Shown here piece after piece: positions 18,271 through 28,209 of a DNA stretch of 64,000 bases. The notes beneath the pieces were generated by a model. It was not told where the DNA came from, ran no database searches, and was given only the letters and a program-made list of their open reading frames with translations. How positions within the stretch are numbered: the stretch's first letter is position 1; every line of letters starts with the position of its first letter. A program made the translations under genes and the position numbers. Source of the stretch: JAJRVM01 sp041752115 (lineage in GTDB: Bacteria > Planctomycetota > Planctomycetia > Pirellulales > Pirellulaceae); NCBI GenBank assembly GCA_041752115.1, contig JBGSHS010000176.1, positions 18,933-82,932 on the forward strand. The letters are read 5' to 3'.

Positions 18271-19005
18271 TCAGTCGCTTTTCCGGCTCTTGAGCCGCTT
18301 GCGGCGCCACAACAACAGACCAATACCGCCCGTGGCAAGAAGTCCCAACGAACCCGGTTCAGGAACCGAGGACATCTGACCCGCATAGACGTTTTCGCCC
18401 ACATCGCCATAGGCGTAGTCCATGATCGTAAATGCATTGAGGGGTGCGCCGTCCATAATCACGCGCACCCAACCGAACTGCTCACCATTGCCTAGGTCGA
18501 ATTTGAACCCGATGAACCCTTCTGCCGCATCGAGAAACTCATCGTTGCCAAACCCGGTACCCATTGCCATCGTCGCGGTAGCCGAGAAATCCCTGTCCGC
18601 TCCCGACGCAGTACTCCGGATATACATGCGAGTTGCATCCGTAAGCCGCGCCGCATAGAAGAAACTGTTCTTCAAGGAGCCGGCAATTTCAACTGGTAGC
18701 CCGCCAATTGGATAGCCGTACACATAGGCATACCCCCCGCCACCCGCCGTTCCCTTATGCACAATCACCACTTCGCCTAGCCCATCGGGAGCTCCGTCGA
18801 GATCGATTCCATAATATGATCGCGAAGCTAAATTCCCCTCCACGTGCACACCGTCAGGCCCCAAGTCGAAATAGTGTATCGCAGCGTTTGCAGACTCGTG
18901 GGAACATAACGCCGTGGCGGCTCCGGCCGCGGCGTATCCGGCCCAACGCGCTGTGCTCAGAAGACTGGTTTTCCGACGACGGTTTTGCCGAGAATTGGTC
19001 GACAT
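18271..19005 (-). CDS. PEP-CTERM sorting-domain protein
   Basis: The 244-residue product has a basic N-terminus then a hydrophobic segment (signal), a beta-rich middle and a typical PEP-CTERM tail. The tail is VPEPGS, a Gly/Leu-rich membrane helix, then RRKRLKSRKS. Such tails direct export and anchoring by exosortase. The middle contains GADRDFSATATMAMGTGF and FIGFKFDLGNGEQFGWVR, features I have seen in planctomycete PEP-CTERM proteins without known function. I chose ATG 19005, with AGAGG nine bases upstream; GTG 19011 is too close to that site. No exosortase gene is present in the window. Confidence 0.88.
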   Translation of the reverse strand: MSTNSRQNRRRKTSLLSTARWAGYAAAGAATALCSHESANAAIHYFDLGPDGVHVEGNLASRSYYGIDLDGAPDGLGEVVIVHKGTAGGGGYAYVYGYPIGGLPVEIAGSLKNSFFYAARLTDATRMYIRSTASGADRDFSATATMAMGTGFGNDEFLDAAEGFIGFKFDLGNGEQFGWVRVIMDGAPLNAFTIMDYAYGDVGENVYAGQMSSVPEPGSLGLLATGGIGLLLWRRKRLKSRKSD

Positions 19006-19383
19006 TTTCACTTACCTCTGCCTTTGAATATCCAAGCCACGTGCGACGCGCCGTGTCCGCTGCGAACCACGACACAACGTGAAAAGAGTGGGGAATCACT
19101 TCGCACAACGAAACCCGACTGCAACCAGGCAGCTGGAATGGCTGACCGCCAAAATGCTCATGCCCCCCAGCTTACGCGTCCTGCGGCTCCCGCACCACCT
19201 GCACAGACCGAATTATCCTCATCTTTTTCCCGCCAGGAATCAAGTAGATGGTCACTATTTTTCCAGATTCTCTTGACGTCCCAGAATTCCGCCGCAGTTA
19301 CAGGTTCCGGCAGAATCGCTAACCATCCGTAAGAGTGGTTCACCAATCCATTGACGTGGCTCCCGCCTTGTTGAGCGATCCTG
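19006..19383. other. intergenic, no gene seen
   Basis: 378 bases upstream of the PEP-CTERM gene. Probably contains its promoter; nothing else is recognised. Confidence 0.4.
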
Positions 19384-19842
19384 ATGGGTGGTCTACTAAC
19401 AGCACACCCGTGGCATGCAACCGCTTCCGCGTTATCGGCCGGTGGCGTTGGCGGTGCAGAGCGCCCCAATCAGGCAGGCCCAGTTGTCTTGTTGGCCCAG
19501 CAGTCTGGTGCCCGAACCGAGCTGGATCTGGCCACGGATGAGTCGGCGGTCCTGGAGAACATCGGGCTGACGATCGAGAGCACGCAAGAAGTGAATGCTG
19601 CAGTCCTCGAGTACACCCCCACACGACTCTGCATCGCCCTTAACGGCCTTGGCTCCGCCATGCTCCATCTCGCCCCGATCACCTCGGTCGCAGGGGGAGC
19701 CATGCCCATTCTGGAAGGTGCCGCATACACCGTGACCGTCGATGGAATCCCCGAGAAATACACCGCCAGCGCCACGTCACTCCGCATCGAACTACTCCTG
19801 TCAGGAGAGCACGAAATCGTCGTCGCGAGGGATCCATTATAG
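19384..19842 (+). CDS. hypothetical protein, possibly a C-terminal fragment
   Basis: A 152-residue frame with protein-like composition from about residue 28 on: alternating hydrophobic residues ending in LRIELLLSGEHEIVV suggest the last beta-strands of a larger beta-sandwich enzyme. There is no clear signal peptide and no ribosome-binding site before ATG 19384, so the true start is uncertain. I do not recognise the family. It could be the remnant of a polysaccharide lyase or glycosidase C-terminus; this is a guess from strand pattern. Confidence 0.4.
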   Translation: MGGLLTAHPWHATASALSAGGVGGAERPNQAGPVVLLAQQSGARTELDLATDESAVLENIGLTIESTQEVNAAVLEYTPTRLCIALNGLGSAMLHLAPITSVAGGAMPILEGAAYTVTVDGIPEKYTASATSLRIELLLSGEHEIVVARDPL

Positions 19843-20054
19843 GGGTTTCCGTCACGCGTTATTCGCAGCGGCCACACTCCGGTCATCACATGACTGAGTG
19901 CCGGCAATGGCTTAACCGACAACCTGGGAGAACTGGGAAAGAGATTCTCGTAACGCTCCCCGATCGGAAGTTGTCGAGACGGTATGCCGATGCTGATTGT
20001 AGCATCCGTTCGATCCTGCGCAGTGGCTAGATCTCCATCTGAAGGGAGTCACCG

Positions 20055-21185
20055 ATGGGAATTACATATCGTCTGGCTGTGGCAGTCACGTTGGGAGCGA
20101 CTATTGTGGCGTCCGCTCATGCCAACGATGAGAATGCGACCAAGGAGGGTCTATGGGCCTCCAACGTCTCTTACGGCGTGATGGGTACCTGCCGCGGAGG
20201 CAACGCTTCCGACATCGACGGCTGCCACGATTGCGGGAACACCTGTGGTTCGTGCGGCCAGGAGCCCTGTTGCTGTTCGCCCCTCTGGCAGCATCGAACG
20301 GGCGTGTTCGCTGAGCTGCTATTCTTGCGTCCTGGCAACGTGGATGTGGTCTACGTTCAGGAGCAAACGAGTTTTGATCCGGCACTGGCCTCGCCCACCG
20401 GGCCGGTCGGTCGAGCGAACATCGACGATGGCACCGGGCTGCGCATCGGTCTCGCCTGGGCCCTCGATGACTGCGCGAGTATTGCGGCGACCTACACGTG
20501 GTTCGAGAGCGACACCGAGGACGAGATTACCGCCACACCGGGTAACGTACTGAATTTGATCGTCGCGCACCCGAGTGTTGCCACGTCGGGGGCGACAAGT
20601 CTGGCGGCACGCGCTGCCTACGATATCGACTTCCAGCGAATTGACCTGGATTATCGAAGTCTGCTGTGGGGGACCTGTAATTCGGCCATTAATTACCGCG
20701 CAGGCCTCCGCTACGCCCATTTGTCGCAGGACTTTCTGGCCGCGCAAGAAGTTTTTTCTGCAGCCGGCCTGACAACGGTCGACACCCAAATCAACTTTGA
20801 TGGATTCGGCATCGGTTTTGGCCTCGACGGCATGAAACGGCGTGCCGGGACCGGACTGCTCTTGTATGCGAAAGGGGACGTCAGCTTTCTGGGTGGGGAG
20901 TTCCAGGCAGACTATCGGCAGACGAACCAGTTTGGCGGGGCCGCTGTCATCGGTAACAACTTCGCCGACTATCGTCTCTTGACGATCCTGGACGCCGAGC
21001 TGGGGCTTGGCTGGGAATCGAGCGGGGGTGGACTGCGAGTCACGGGTGGTTACGCTCTGTCAGGATGGTTCAACACGCTCTCGACAGGATCTTACATTAC
21101 GGGCGTGCGTGCCGGATCGTACGACGACCTCAGCGAAACCCTCACCTTTGATGGATTGGTGACGCGCGTCGAGTTGCGCTACTGA
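20055..21185 (+). CDS. Lpg1974-like outer-membrane beta-barrel protein
   Basis: The 376-residue product starts at ATG 20055 with AGGGAG upstream and has a signal peptide ending near residue 23. A Cys-rich stretch follows (residues about 45-75, about eight Cys in CRGG, CHDCGNTCGSCGQ and PCCC). The rest is amphipathic beta-strand: VFAELLFLRP, GLRIGLAW, RIDLDYRSLLWG, INYRAGLRYAHL, and the final aromatic Tyr typical of outer-membrane barrels. This matches the Legionella Lpg1974-type pore-forming family, which is expanded in planctomycetes. Role: probable outer-membrane pore or surface protein. The Cys-rich linker may be disulfide-bonded or bind metal. Confidence 0.72.
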   Translation: MGITYRLAVAVTLGATIVASAHANDENATKEGLWASNVSYGVMGTCRGGNASDIDGCHDCGNTCGSCGQEPCCCSPLWQHRTGVFAELLFLRPGNVDVVYVQEQTSFDPALASPTGPVGRANIDDGTGLRIGLAWALDDCASIAATYTWFESDTEDEITATPGNVLNLIVAHPSVATSGATSLAARAAYDIDFQRIDLDYRSLLWGTCNSAINYRAGLRYAHLSQDFLAAQEVFSAAGLTTVDTQINFDGFGIGFGLDGMKRRAGTGLLLYAKGDVSFLGGEFQADYRQTNQFGGAAVIGNNFADYRLLTILDAELGLGWESSGGGLRVTGGYALSGWFNTLSTGSYITGVRAGSYDDLSETLTFDGLVTRVELRY

Positions 21186-21233
21186 AGCCCGCTGCGGGAC
21201 CCGGTCCAGGCAACGGCAGCAAGATACGGTTTT

Positions 21234-21276
21234 CAGAGCCCTGGCCGCGGCCTGTGCAGCGGCAGCCAGGGCTCTG
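21234..21276. terminator. bidirectional hairpin between convergent genes
   Basis: CAGAGCCCTGGC at 21234 pairs with GCCAGGGCTCTG at 21265-21276. It sits between the barrel gene (ending 21185) and the giant protein gene (ending 21319). There is no T-run, so it may be a factor-dependent or shared transcript end. Confidence 0.55.
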
Positions 21277-21318
21277 TGCTGTGATGGGCGTCGACCACCA
21301 TCGTCTGGTCCCCGCAAG

Positions 21319-24300
21319 TCACCAGGACAGCGTGGACCAGTGGTCGCTGACATCCTCCCCCAGCAGCGCGAGGAGTTCTTCCCAATCAGGCGACTGCGTC
21401 CAATGATGGTCCTTGCGATTCGGCTGCCTGTCCTCTCCCCAAACCAGGCTGGGAAGAACCGCCATGGAGCCGTCTTGTCCTGGCGACGAGGCGAACAGCG
21501 CACGGACGGCGGTTCGAGTGATCGACCGGTCCGGGGCGGGTTCCAACGCGTTTACCGGCCGACCGGCTGCAACGCCAACCTGGAGCATCGAAGGATTTAC
21601 CTCGGCAGCCGATTCCACGGATTCCCCTTCCGCGGCACTGAACGACTGATTGAGGTAGTCGATGATCATGAGTACGTCGATAGGCGAAATGCGGCGATCG
21701 TTCGACACATCGCAGTAGGGCGCCTCCTCGCGGTACTGGACCAGGAGGTCCGGAACGGCATGGGTGCCGATCGAGTTGAGTCGATCGATCACGAGCAGCG
21801 CATCAATCGGCGAAATCCTCCCATCGCCATTAACATCCCTCGCCATGGCCGCATTGTGCAAGCTGAGGAGATGCCCATCGTTCGCACTGTGATCCCCCAC
21901 GACCGGCGGATCGAAGTTGCCGAAAATTGGCAGTGCATACCGATCTCCGAAATGGGCAAACAGATCGTTCCCGAGCGGGTCCGGACTGTAAGGATCGAAC
22001 AATGACGAGGCAGGCGTCGCCCCCCCTGGAGGCACTCGGTCTGAAATCAGGAAGTGCCACTCCGCCTTGCCTTCGCCGATCTTCTGATCGCTGCCGGCGA
22101 CCCAGAAGCCAAGGTCATCAACGCCGTCGAGATTGAGGTCGCCCACGACCGGCCGTTCGACGAAATCGGGAAGGCCGAAGCTGATGGAATCGTCGACAAC
22201 ACCGTCTCGGTTCCAATCGATGAAGAAGATATCCTGTCCAGCATCGAATACGATCAGGTCGTCCTGGCCATCGCCATTGACATCGCCCACCACCGGTATG
22301 CCACGCATGGAGGTGGCAATCGTCGTATCGACGTGGACATTGATAATGTTGTCACCGTTCGTATCCAGGTACCATCGATCTCCACGAAACAGACCGATTT
22401 CATCACCTGGGTGTGCGGGATCGAAGTCGCCGGCGACAGGCAGAGCGCTCGTGGTCAGCCCCACGACGGAGGAATAGAAGTCGGCAACTCCGTTATGATC
22501 AAAGTCCAGCAGAAAGCGATAGCGGCCGGTCAGCGGATCGAAACCAAAGGCGCCGAGCTTGTCGAATCCAGAAGCCTGCAGGGCATTCGCGGCCGAGAAG
22601 TTACCGGCGAAGTAAGCATCCGACTCGACACCAAAGCGGAAGACGAGATCCCGGTTCGTCGCATCTCCATCTCCTTGCGGATCGTAGATGAGATTGCCGT
22701 TGATGTCGACGTAGACGCGCGTGGAAGCCGTCACGCCAATCTCCGGACGGCTATCGACGGTGAAGCGGGCGACGAAATCACCTCCCGACACGCCGTCACC
22801 CGAGGGGAACTGCGGATTCTCCAACGGTTGGACCGCATTCGTTTCGCCGTCCAACTGGTTGTCGGCCGGATCCGTCAACTGGTCGGCCATCGAGAGTGTA
22901 TAGCGATCGTCGGGCAATGGTTCGAAGAACCGCAATTCGATCGTCGCTGTGGCTGGACTTCCGACCACCGGAGCGTGATTGGTCACGATCACGTCGGACA
23001 CGGCAATCGGGCCGGTGTGATCGCCTACCAGCAGATAGTGTCCCGGCTGTGCGGCGATGAGCGAATTGAGCGCAGGGTACAGGTCACCGGGAGCGCGCGG
23101 CGGCGGGTCGGTCACGGCAATTGTCAGACTCGTAATGGGAGGAGTCGGCCCGTCGACGTGCGGCTTCGGATCGAACAAGTCATAGCTCTCCCCCGTCACG
23201 TTCACCGAGTCAATGATCGGTCCGGCCAGGTCGACTTCGACGATATTCAAGTCGTACATATTGATGGCGTTCTGAGCGCCGTAGACGCGGAGGAAATAGC
23301 GCCGATTCTCCAGCATGCTAATCGCCAGAGACTCATCGTCGTTGAGGGAATTGGCACTGCCGATGAGCGACCCGAGAGCGTTATATACTTCGACATCCAG
23401 GTTGCCGTCATTGGGCAGCCCGGCTCGTCCGTTGGGTAATGTAACGATTCGTTCGAAGAGGACGTCGAATCGGAACGTGCCCGTCTTCGCTGGCATAAAC
23501 TCGTACCAGTCTTCATCCCCAGGAACGGCCCCAAACGGCGCCGGCAATACGATACTCCCGGGCGTGATGCTGAGGTCCGAGAGAAACACGGGCGTAATGC
23601 CGAGGTGAGTCGCCACGACCCGCGCATCATTCAGCTCGTGGGGGTCCGGCTTGAAAACAAACAGCCTGCCGAGACCGTCACTCCCTGTTCCACCTGTGGC
23701 CGAGTTCAAAGGAGTGATCGTAGTCTTCTCGATCCCTTCGTAGCCGATCGGTCCGAGAGGTCCGACAGATATGACCCCGCTTTGCCCGTCGAAAGCCTCG
23801 CTCGCGACCACCAGGTCACCGAGCCCGTCATCATTGACGATGAGCCGATCCGCGGCGTTATCTGGACCTCCATCCACGTACACACTCAGGCTCTGCTGCG
23901 GTGTCGCCACGAGTCCGTCCGCCTGATTGATACGGATGATGTCGGCCGCCAATCCGGCGTCGACCACCAGCGACTCCACGGTATCCACCGTATCCAATCG
24001 CGTCGTCCCGTTCACGTCGATCGTCAGGTTCGTCGCCGTGTCCTGACTGATGCTGATCAGGTCAGGCAGCGAAGTCCCGCGCACCACCACCGTATCGAGA
24101 CCTTCTCCGCCGATGAGCGAATTATCCCCTCCGCCTGCTTCCAGCAGGTCATCGCCAAGACCCCCGTCTAATACGTCATCGCCGCCACCACCGATCAATA
24201 CGTCGTGGCCAGAATCGCCCAACAGAGTGACGCCTGTCACCAGTTCGGAAGACGCATCCAACAGATCGTTGTCCAGGCCACCGCGAACGATCGTCGCTAC

Positions 24301-27300
24301 ATCGTCATACGCGCGCTCCAGGTACATGCGATCCCGGCCGCCTCCGGCCCAGACGTCCAAGATGGTCAGCACGCCGTCACTGACGGAGTTCGAGATTGTA
24401 ATGTCGTCGTCGCCTGCCGCCGACTCGATGATTGCGACTTCCTTTTGCGAGAACTCCACTGGCTCAAAATTGTCAATAGTAACCCGCACTCCGGCCGGCA
24501 GGATCCGAGCGTCGACGATCTCCAGCGTGTTGCTCTGATCCAGCAGGGTGGCCAGGTCGGGCAACGACGTCAGCGCGAAAGCAGCAACTGCCACATCCGT
24601 CAGAACCGGCTCCAACTCTTCGAAATCGATCGTCTGCACTCGCCCCGCCGAATCGGTCACCACGCTGCGACCGGAACCGGGCAGATTCCCGACGTACAGG
24701 AATTCGCTCGCCATCGGCGCGCCGGCGGACTGAGTCACGATGAGCGAATCGAAGCCGCGATCGAGTCCCACCAGCGAGGAATCTTCCAGGTCCCAGCAGA
24801 GTCCGTCGCCGTCGTAGCGAATGCCCCCCGGTACATCAATCAGCCCGTACGAAACATCCACCGTCAACGAATCGTTTCCCCCCTGACCGAACACGTTGAT
24901 CTGGTGTACTGCTACCAAAGGAGCCTGGAACTCCCGTACTCCGTTGACGATCACGTCGAGCAGTTGCGGATTGCCGTCATTGCGCACGAGCACGAACTGG
25001 TCGTCCTGGTTGATCCCGTTCTCATCGCCACAGATCGTCAACGCTCCCTGCTGTTCGGCAACGATCGAGGCGTTCTCGATCGTCCAGACGCCGCGGCCAA
25101 ACAGCCCTACAGCCAACACGTCACCCTCATCCGGACTGTAGTACTGAAGATCATTGACCGGCGCGTTGGGAAGATTCAAACCGAACTCCGACCACTCCGT
25201 CTGGGCACTCGGATTGATCGCGCGGTAGACCCCGTTCTGGCCGCCCACCAACAATACCGTTGTGGTTCCCGTCCGAATGAACTCGATCGTTCGCAGATCC
25301 GTCGCAAAATTGGAGAGATTGCCCGTCAAGTTGGTAAAGGTCACGCTGCTGCCGCTGTCATTCGTTTCGGCACGAAACACCGAACCATTCACATCAACCA
25401 CATACGCTACATGCCAATCGTCGGGATCCATCACGATATCGGTCACGGCGCCGCCACCCACGGCGGCCGATGTATAGTTCGAGACCACGCTGGGCATACC
25501 GCCGGGGGTCGTGCGAAGCAGCAGGTTGCCTCCCGCACCAATCCACAGCACATCGGGATTCAACACTCCATCGGCCGACCCGCCATAGGCAATCGGAGTC
25601 GACTGGGCATACGACGCCTGCCGTACAGCTCCTACCGGATTGGCCGGAGCCCATTCGTCCGGATCGGGATCGGGCAGTCCATCACCGTCGTCGTCCACCC
25701 CGTTGTTGGTCAGATCGATCAGGCCCCCCAGGGACGTCAGCGTGTCCCCCTGATCCGTCGACTCGTAGAGATAATTCGTGCCAATCAGCAGGCGAGTCGG
25801 ATCAACCTCATTCAACACGTACGGTTGAATGAACTGGATCGTGTTGTCGAACAAGAGTGCACCCGACAGATTGAGCGTGCCGGGGCCGGTGAGTGTCCGA
25901 CCGCCCGTTCCACCCACGACCAGCCCCGGACCCACCGCGACCGTTTGGGTGTTTGTGTTGTCAATCGTCCGCCGCTGCAATCCGCCGCAGGCCGTGAAAT
26001 TCTGGGCATTGGTGTAGATGATCGTCTCGTTGGGATGTGCCGTCTGATCGTTGTCCACCGCCACGACCGCACCGTCGCAGCCCTGGATAAGGCTCCAGTC
26101 AAACGGGAACAAAGGGTCGCTGACCGCTCGCTGCCTCGAGGTGCCGTTATCCTGAGTCCCCGTGACCAGCGTGCCGTTGAGCGCATCGTAGGCCACCGAA
26201 TACGACTCCGTCACACGAATGTCGCCGTTCATCGATTCCCACCGTCGGTTGGCCGCCACAGAATCCGGGTCGAAGAGTCGATAGATGCCCCCGTCGTCCG
26301 TGTTGATCAGCACCGGATTCCCGTTCCCGTCCGTGGCAAACGCCATGTCTCGAGTATCTGCATGCGGGCGGGTGTTGTCGACCGTCCCCGAGTCGGCCAC
26401 CAGTTGCCAGGTATCAAGTGCGGGGTTTCCGTCGTTGGCCACCATCCGGTACCGTGTCATCTGGGCCGGCGCAAGGGACGGATCCGGGGCATCTCCTCCG
26501 ACGAAGAGAACGTTGGGATTGGTGGGATGTGCCACCATGGCGAAATGTGCACCGGCCTGCGCGCCGGGGCTGATCACCGGCATGTTCTGCAGTTGTCGCC
26601 AGTTCGCCCCCTGGTCTGTTGAGCGGAAAACTGCAAACAGCCGATTCGTGCGAGGATTGAACGGTGCGGGAAGCGCGATGTCGTTGCGCATGATGGCGGC
26701 GTAAACGACATCGATGCCCCCACTGTTGTGCACCGCCAGCTCCGTGCGAAAGTTGGCCGAGGTGATTCCCGTAATGGAATTCGCGCCCGTGCCATTGACG
26801 AGTTGCCAGGTCTGACCAAGGTCGTCACTGCGGAAGATCCCGATCTGAGGCAGCGCCGCATAATAACGGTTGGGATTCCCCGGATCGGCCACCAGATGAG
26901 TGGCCGGACCCGCTGGCAAATTGAGTTCGCCGATTTCATCGGTCAGCCCATTGCCATCGTTGTCAATCCCGTCCGCTGAACCACTGGAACCGGAAACCTG
27001 CGAAAACGAAGTTCCACCGTCTGTACTGCGATAAACGCCGCCACTTCCCGCGTCAGACGCGACCAGGACAACCTCCTGAGAGGTCATACCATCGTTTTGC
27101 CCGGTAGGCACAACGCTTCGCACTCTTCGGCCAATGAGTTCCGGGCCGACCTGCATCCACGAATCTCCCCCATCGGTCGAGCGCAAGAGACCAATCGATG
27201 CTCCCCCATCGCCGAATCCGGCGCTCGTCCTGCCGGTCCCTGCATAGAGCGACGATGGATCTTGCGGACTGATCGCAATCGCACTGATCGATAACGAGGT

Positions 27301-27714
27301 GAACTGATCTGTTAGTGCTTCCCAGCTGGGATACTCGCCAGCGTCGTCCACAATCGAATTGTCATCATTGTCCAATCCGTCACTCGGTGAGTACGTGCCT
27401 GTCGTCGTGCGCCACACACCGCCGTTGACCGTCCCCACGAAGATCCGGTTGGAGTCGGTGGGGTCGACGGCAACCGCCTCAATCGCTCCGGCCTGAATAA
27501 AGCCATTGGAAAGCGAAATGGGGCCGGGCCCCTGTTCTGTCCAGACCGCAATGCCCTGGAAATCAACAGCCAGCAACAGCCGCCCCTCCAATCGTTCGCA
27601 GAAGAGACCGCGAGCCTTACGTCGCGATTGGAGCGCCGCCGCGAAACGCCGTCGGTCCAAGCCTTTCATTCCCCGGGACGATCGTCTCCTCGTCGAATGT
27701 CGCACGCTTCGCAT
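21319..27714 (-). CDS. giant secreted protein: LEPR-XLL-like N-terminus, BNR repeats, RTX repeats, FG-GAP, dockerin
   Basis: From ATG 27714 (AGGAG seven bases upstream) the product is 2131 residues. The basic N-terminus leads to CERLEGRLLLA, the LEPR-XLL-like motif of planctomycete exported giants. Residues about 60-700 hold many BNR/sialidase-like blades (GVYRSTDGGTSF, IFRSDDLGQTW). Around 1160-1205 are RTX calcium repeats (GGGGDDVLDGGLGDD). FG-GAP/VCBS-like repeats with DxNxDGxxD lie near 1680-1880. A type I dockerin pair (DVNGDGRISPIDALLVI, DVSNDRRISPIDVLMII) is near 1950-2025. Calcium-binding motifs dominate, suggesting an extracellular surface or matrix protein. No catalytic motif is visible. 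The frame can be extended upstream to 27867 but with non-signal residues. Long open frames on the opposite strand here are shadows. Confidence 0.9.
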   Translation of the reverse strand: MRSVRHSTRRRSSRGMKGLDRRRFAAALQSRRKARGLFCERLEGRLLLAVDFQGIAVWTEQGPGPISLSNGFIQAGAIEAVAVDPTDSNRIFVGTVNGGVWRTTTGTYSPSDGLDNDDNSIVDDAGEYPSWEALTDQFTSLSISAIAISPQDPSSLYAGTGRTSAGFGDGGASIGLLRSTDGGDSWMQVGPELIGRRVRSVVPTGQNDGMTSQEVVLVASDAGSGGVYRSTDGGTSFSQVSGSSGSADGIDNDGNGLTDEIGELNLPAGPATHLVADPGNPNRYYAALPQIGIFRSDDLGQTWQLVNGTGANSITGITSANFRTELAVHNSGGIDVVYAAIMRNDIALPAPFNPRTNRLFAVFRSTDQGANWRQLQNMPVISPGAQAGAHFAMVAHPTNPNVLFVGGDAPDPSLAPAQMTRYRMVANDGNPALDTWQLVADSGTVDNTRPHADTRDMAFATDGNGNPVLINTDDGGIYRLFDPDSVAANRRWESMNGDIRVTESYSVAYDALNGTLVTGTQDNGTSRQRAVSDPLFPFDWSLIQGCDGAVVAVDNDQTAHPNETIIYTNAQNFTACGGLQRRTIDNTNTQTVAVGPGLVVGGTGGRTLTGPGTLNLSGALLFDNTIQFIQPYVLNEVDPTRLLIGTNYLYESTDQGDTLTSLGGLIDLTNNGVDDDGDGLPDPDPDEWAPANPVGAVRQASYAQSTPIAYGGSADGVLNPDVLWIGAGGNLLLRTTPGGMPSVVSNYTSAAVGGGAVTDIVMDPDDWHVAYVVDVNGSVFRAETNDSGSSVTFTNLTGNLSNFATDLRTIEFIRTGTTTVLLVGGQNGVYRAINPSAQTEWSEFGLNLPNAPVNDLQYYSPDEGDVLAVGLFGRGVWTIENASIVAEQQGALTICGDENGINQDDQFVLVRNDGNPQLLDVIVNGVREFQAPLVAVHQINVFGQGGNDSLTVDVSYGLIDVPGGIRYDGDGLCWDLEDSSLVGLDRGFDSLIVTQSAGAPMASEFLYVGNLPGSGRSVVTDSAGRVQTIDFEELEPVLTDVAVAAFALTSLPDLATLLDQSNTLEIVDARILPAGVRVTIDNFEPVEFSQKEVAIIESAAGDDDITISNSVSDGVLTILDVWAGGGRDRMYLERAYDDVATIVRGGLDNDLLDASSELVTGVTLLGDSGHDVLIGGGGDDVLDGGLGDDLLEAGGGDNSLIGGEGLDTVVVRGTSLPDLISISQDTATNLTIDVNGTTRLDTVDTVESLVVDAGLAADIIRINQADGLVATPQQSLSVYVDGGPDNAADRLIVNDDGLGDLVVASEAFDGQSGVISVGPLGPIGYEGIEKTTITPLNSATGGTGSDGLGRLFVFKPDPHELNDARVVATHLGITPVFLSDLSITPGSIVLPAPFGAVPGDEDWYEFMPAKTGTFRFDVLFERIVTLPNGRAGLPNDGNLDVEVYNALGSLIGSANSLNDDESLAISMLENRRYFLRVYGAQNAINMYDLNIVEVDLAGPIIDSVNVTGESYDLFDPKPHVDGPTPPITSLTIAVTDPPPRAPGDLYPALNSLIAAQPGHYLLVGDHTGPIAVSDVIVTNHAPVVGSPATATIELRFFEPLPDDRYTLSMADQLTDPADNQLDGETNAVQPLENPQFPSGDGVSGGDFVARFTVDSRPEIGVTASTRVYVDINGNLIYDPQGDGDATNRDLVFRFGVESDAYFAGNFSAANALQASGFDKLGAFGFDPLTGRYRFLLDFDHNGVADFYSSVVGLTTSALPVAGDFDPAHPGDEIGLFRGDRWYLDTNGDNIINVHVDTTIATSMRGIPVVGDVNGDGQDDLIVFDAGQDIFFIDWNRDGVVDDSISFGLPDFVERPVVGDLNLDGVDDLGFWVAGSDQKIGEGKAEWHFLISDRVPPGGATPASSLFDPYSPDPLGNDLFAHFGDRYALPIFGNFDPPVVGDHSANDGHLLSLHNAAMARDVNGDGRISPIDALLVIDRLNSIGTHAVPDLLVQYREEAPYCDVSNDRRISPIDVLMIIDYLNQSFSAAEGESVESAAEVNPSMLQVGVAAGRPVNALEPAPDRSITRTAVRALFASSPGQDGSMAVLPSLVWGEDRQPNRKDHHWTQSPDWEELLALLGEDVSDHWSTLSW

Positions 27715-28209
27715 AATCTCGCTCCTACCTTCTGGCAGCGGTGATGCCTTCCGGCACCGCTCGACTCGCGCTCCCGCGGCACCAATGCCCGCCACCAATA
27801 AACATGATGAGATGGTCGTCCTTTGCCTGACGATTTGGACCCCACAGTTGCCTCTTACGGCGGGCACACGACACGCCCTGGACCGTCAAACTCCAGTCCC
27901 GTCTCGATCGTCGCCCGCATTCTCTGCGAAACCCCTAGCTTTTCCGGACTTTCATAGCCCCGTGAAGCGACATTGCAAGAGGCAACGCCCCGGATGCAGC
28001 GGAAGCGAGGCAACGAGTTGCCATGCCGATGAGGCTAAGGGCAGGCTATCAGCCCATAGAATCCACCTCCGGTCGGCTAGCAAATGCCGCCGCTGCCGGA
28101 GTCTGGGGAGCTCCCCTGCGGCACCGCACGTCCTCCTCAGCTAACCGCGCGCGGTCGCCCCACACACCACGTATACAGCTTGTGCTGCGATATCTGGACC
28201 ATCTTCCGA
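27715..28209. other. intergenic, no gene seen
   Basis: 495 bases between the giant gene's start and the end of the deacetylase-like gene. Promoter of the giant gene is expected here; nothing specific is recognised. Confidence 0.4.

Noticed and set aside
22054..26622. Long open frames on the plus strand (461 and 805 residues) opposite the giant secreted protein
   Set aside because: They are the complement of a gene with clear BNR, RTX and dockerin motifs; their translations are Arg/His-rich with no domain and no ribosome-binding site.
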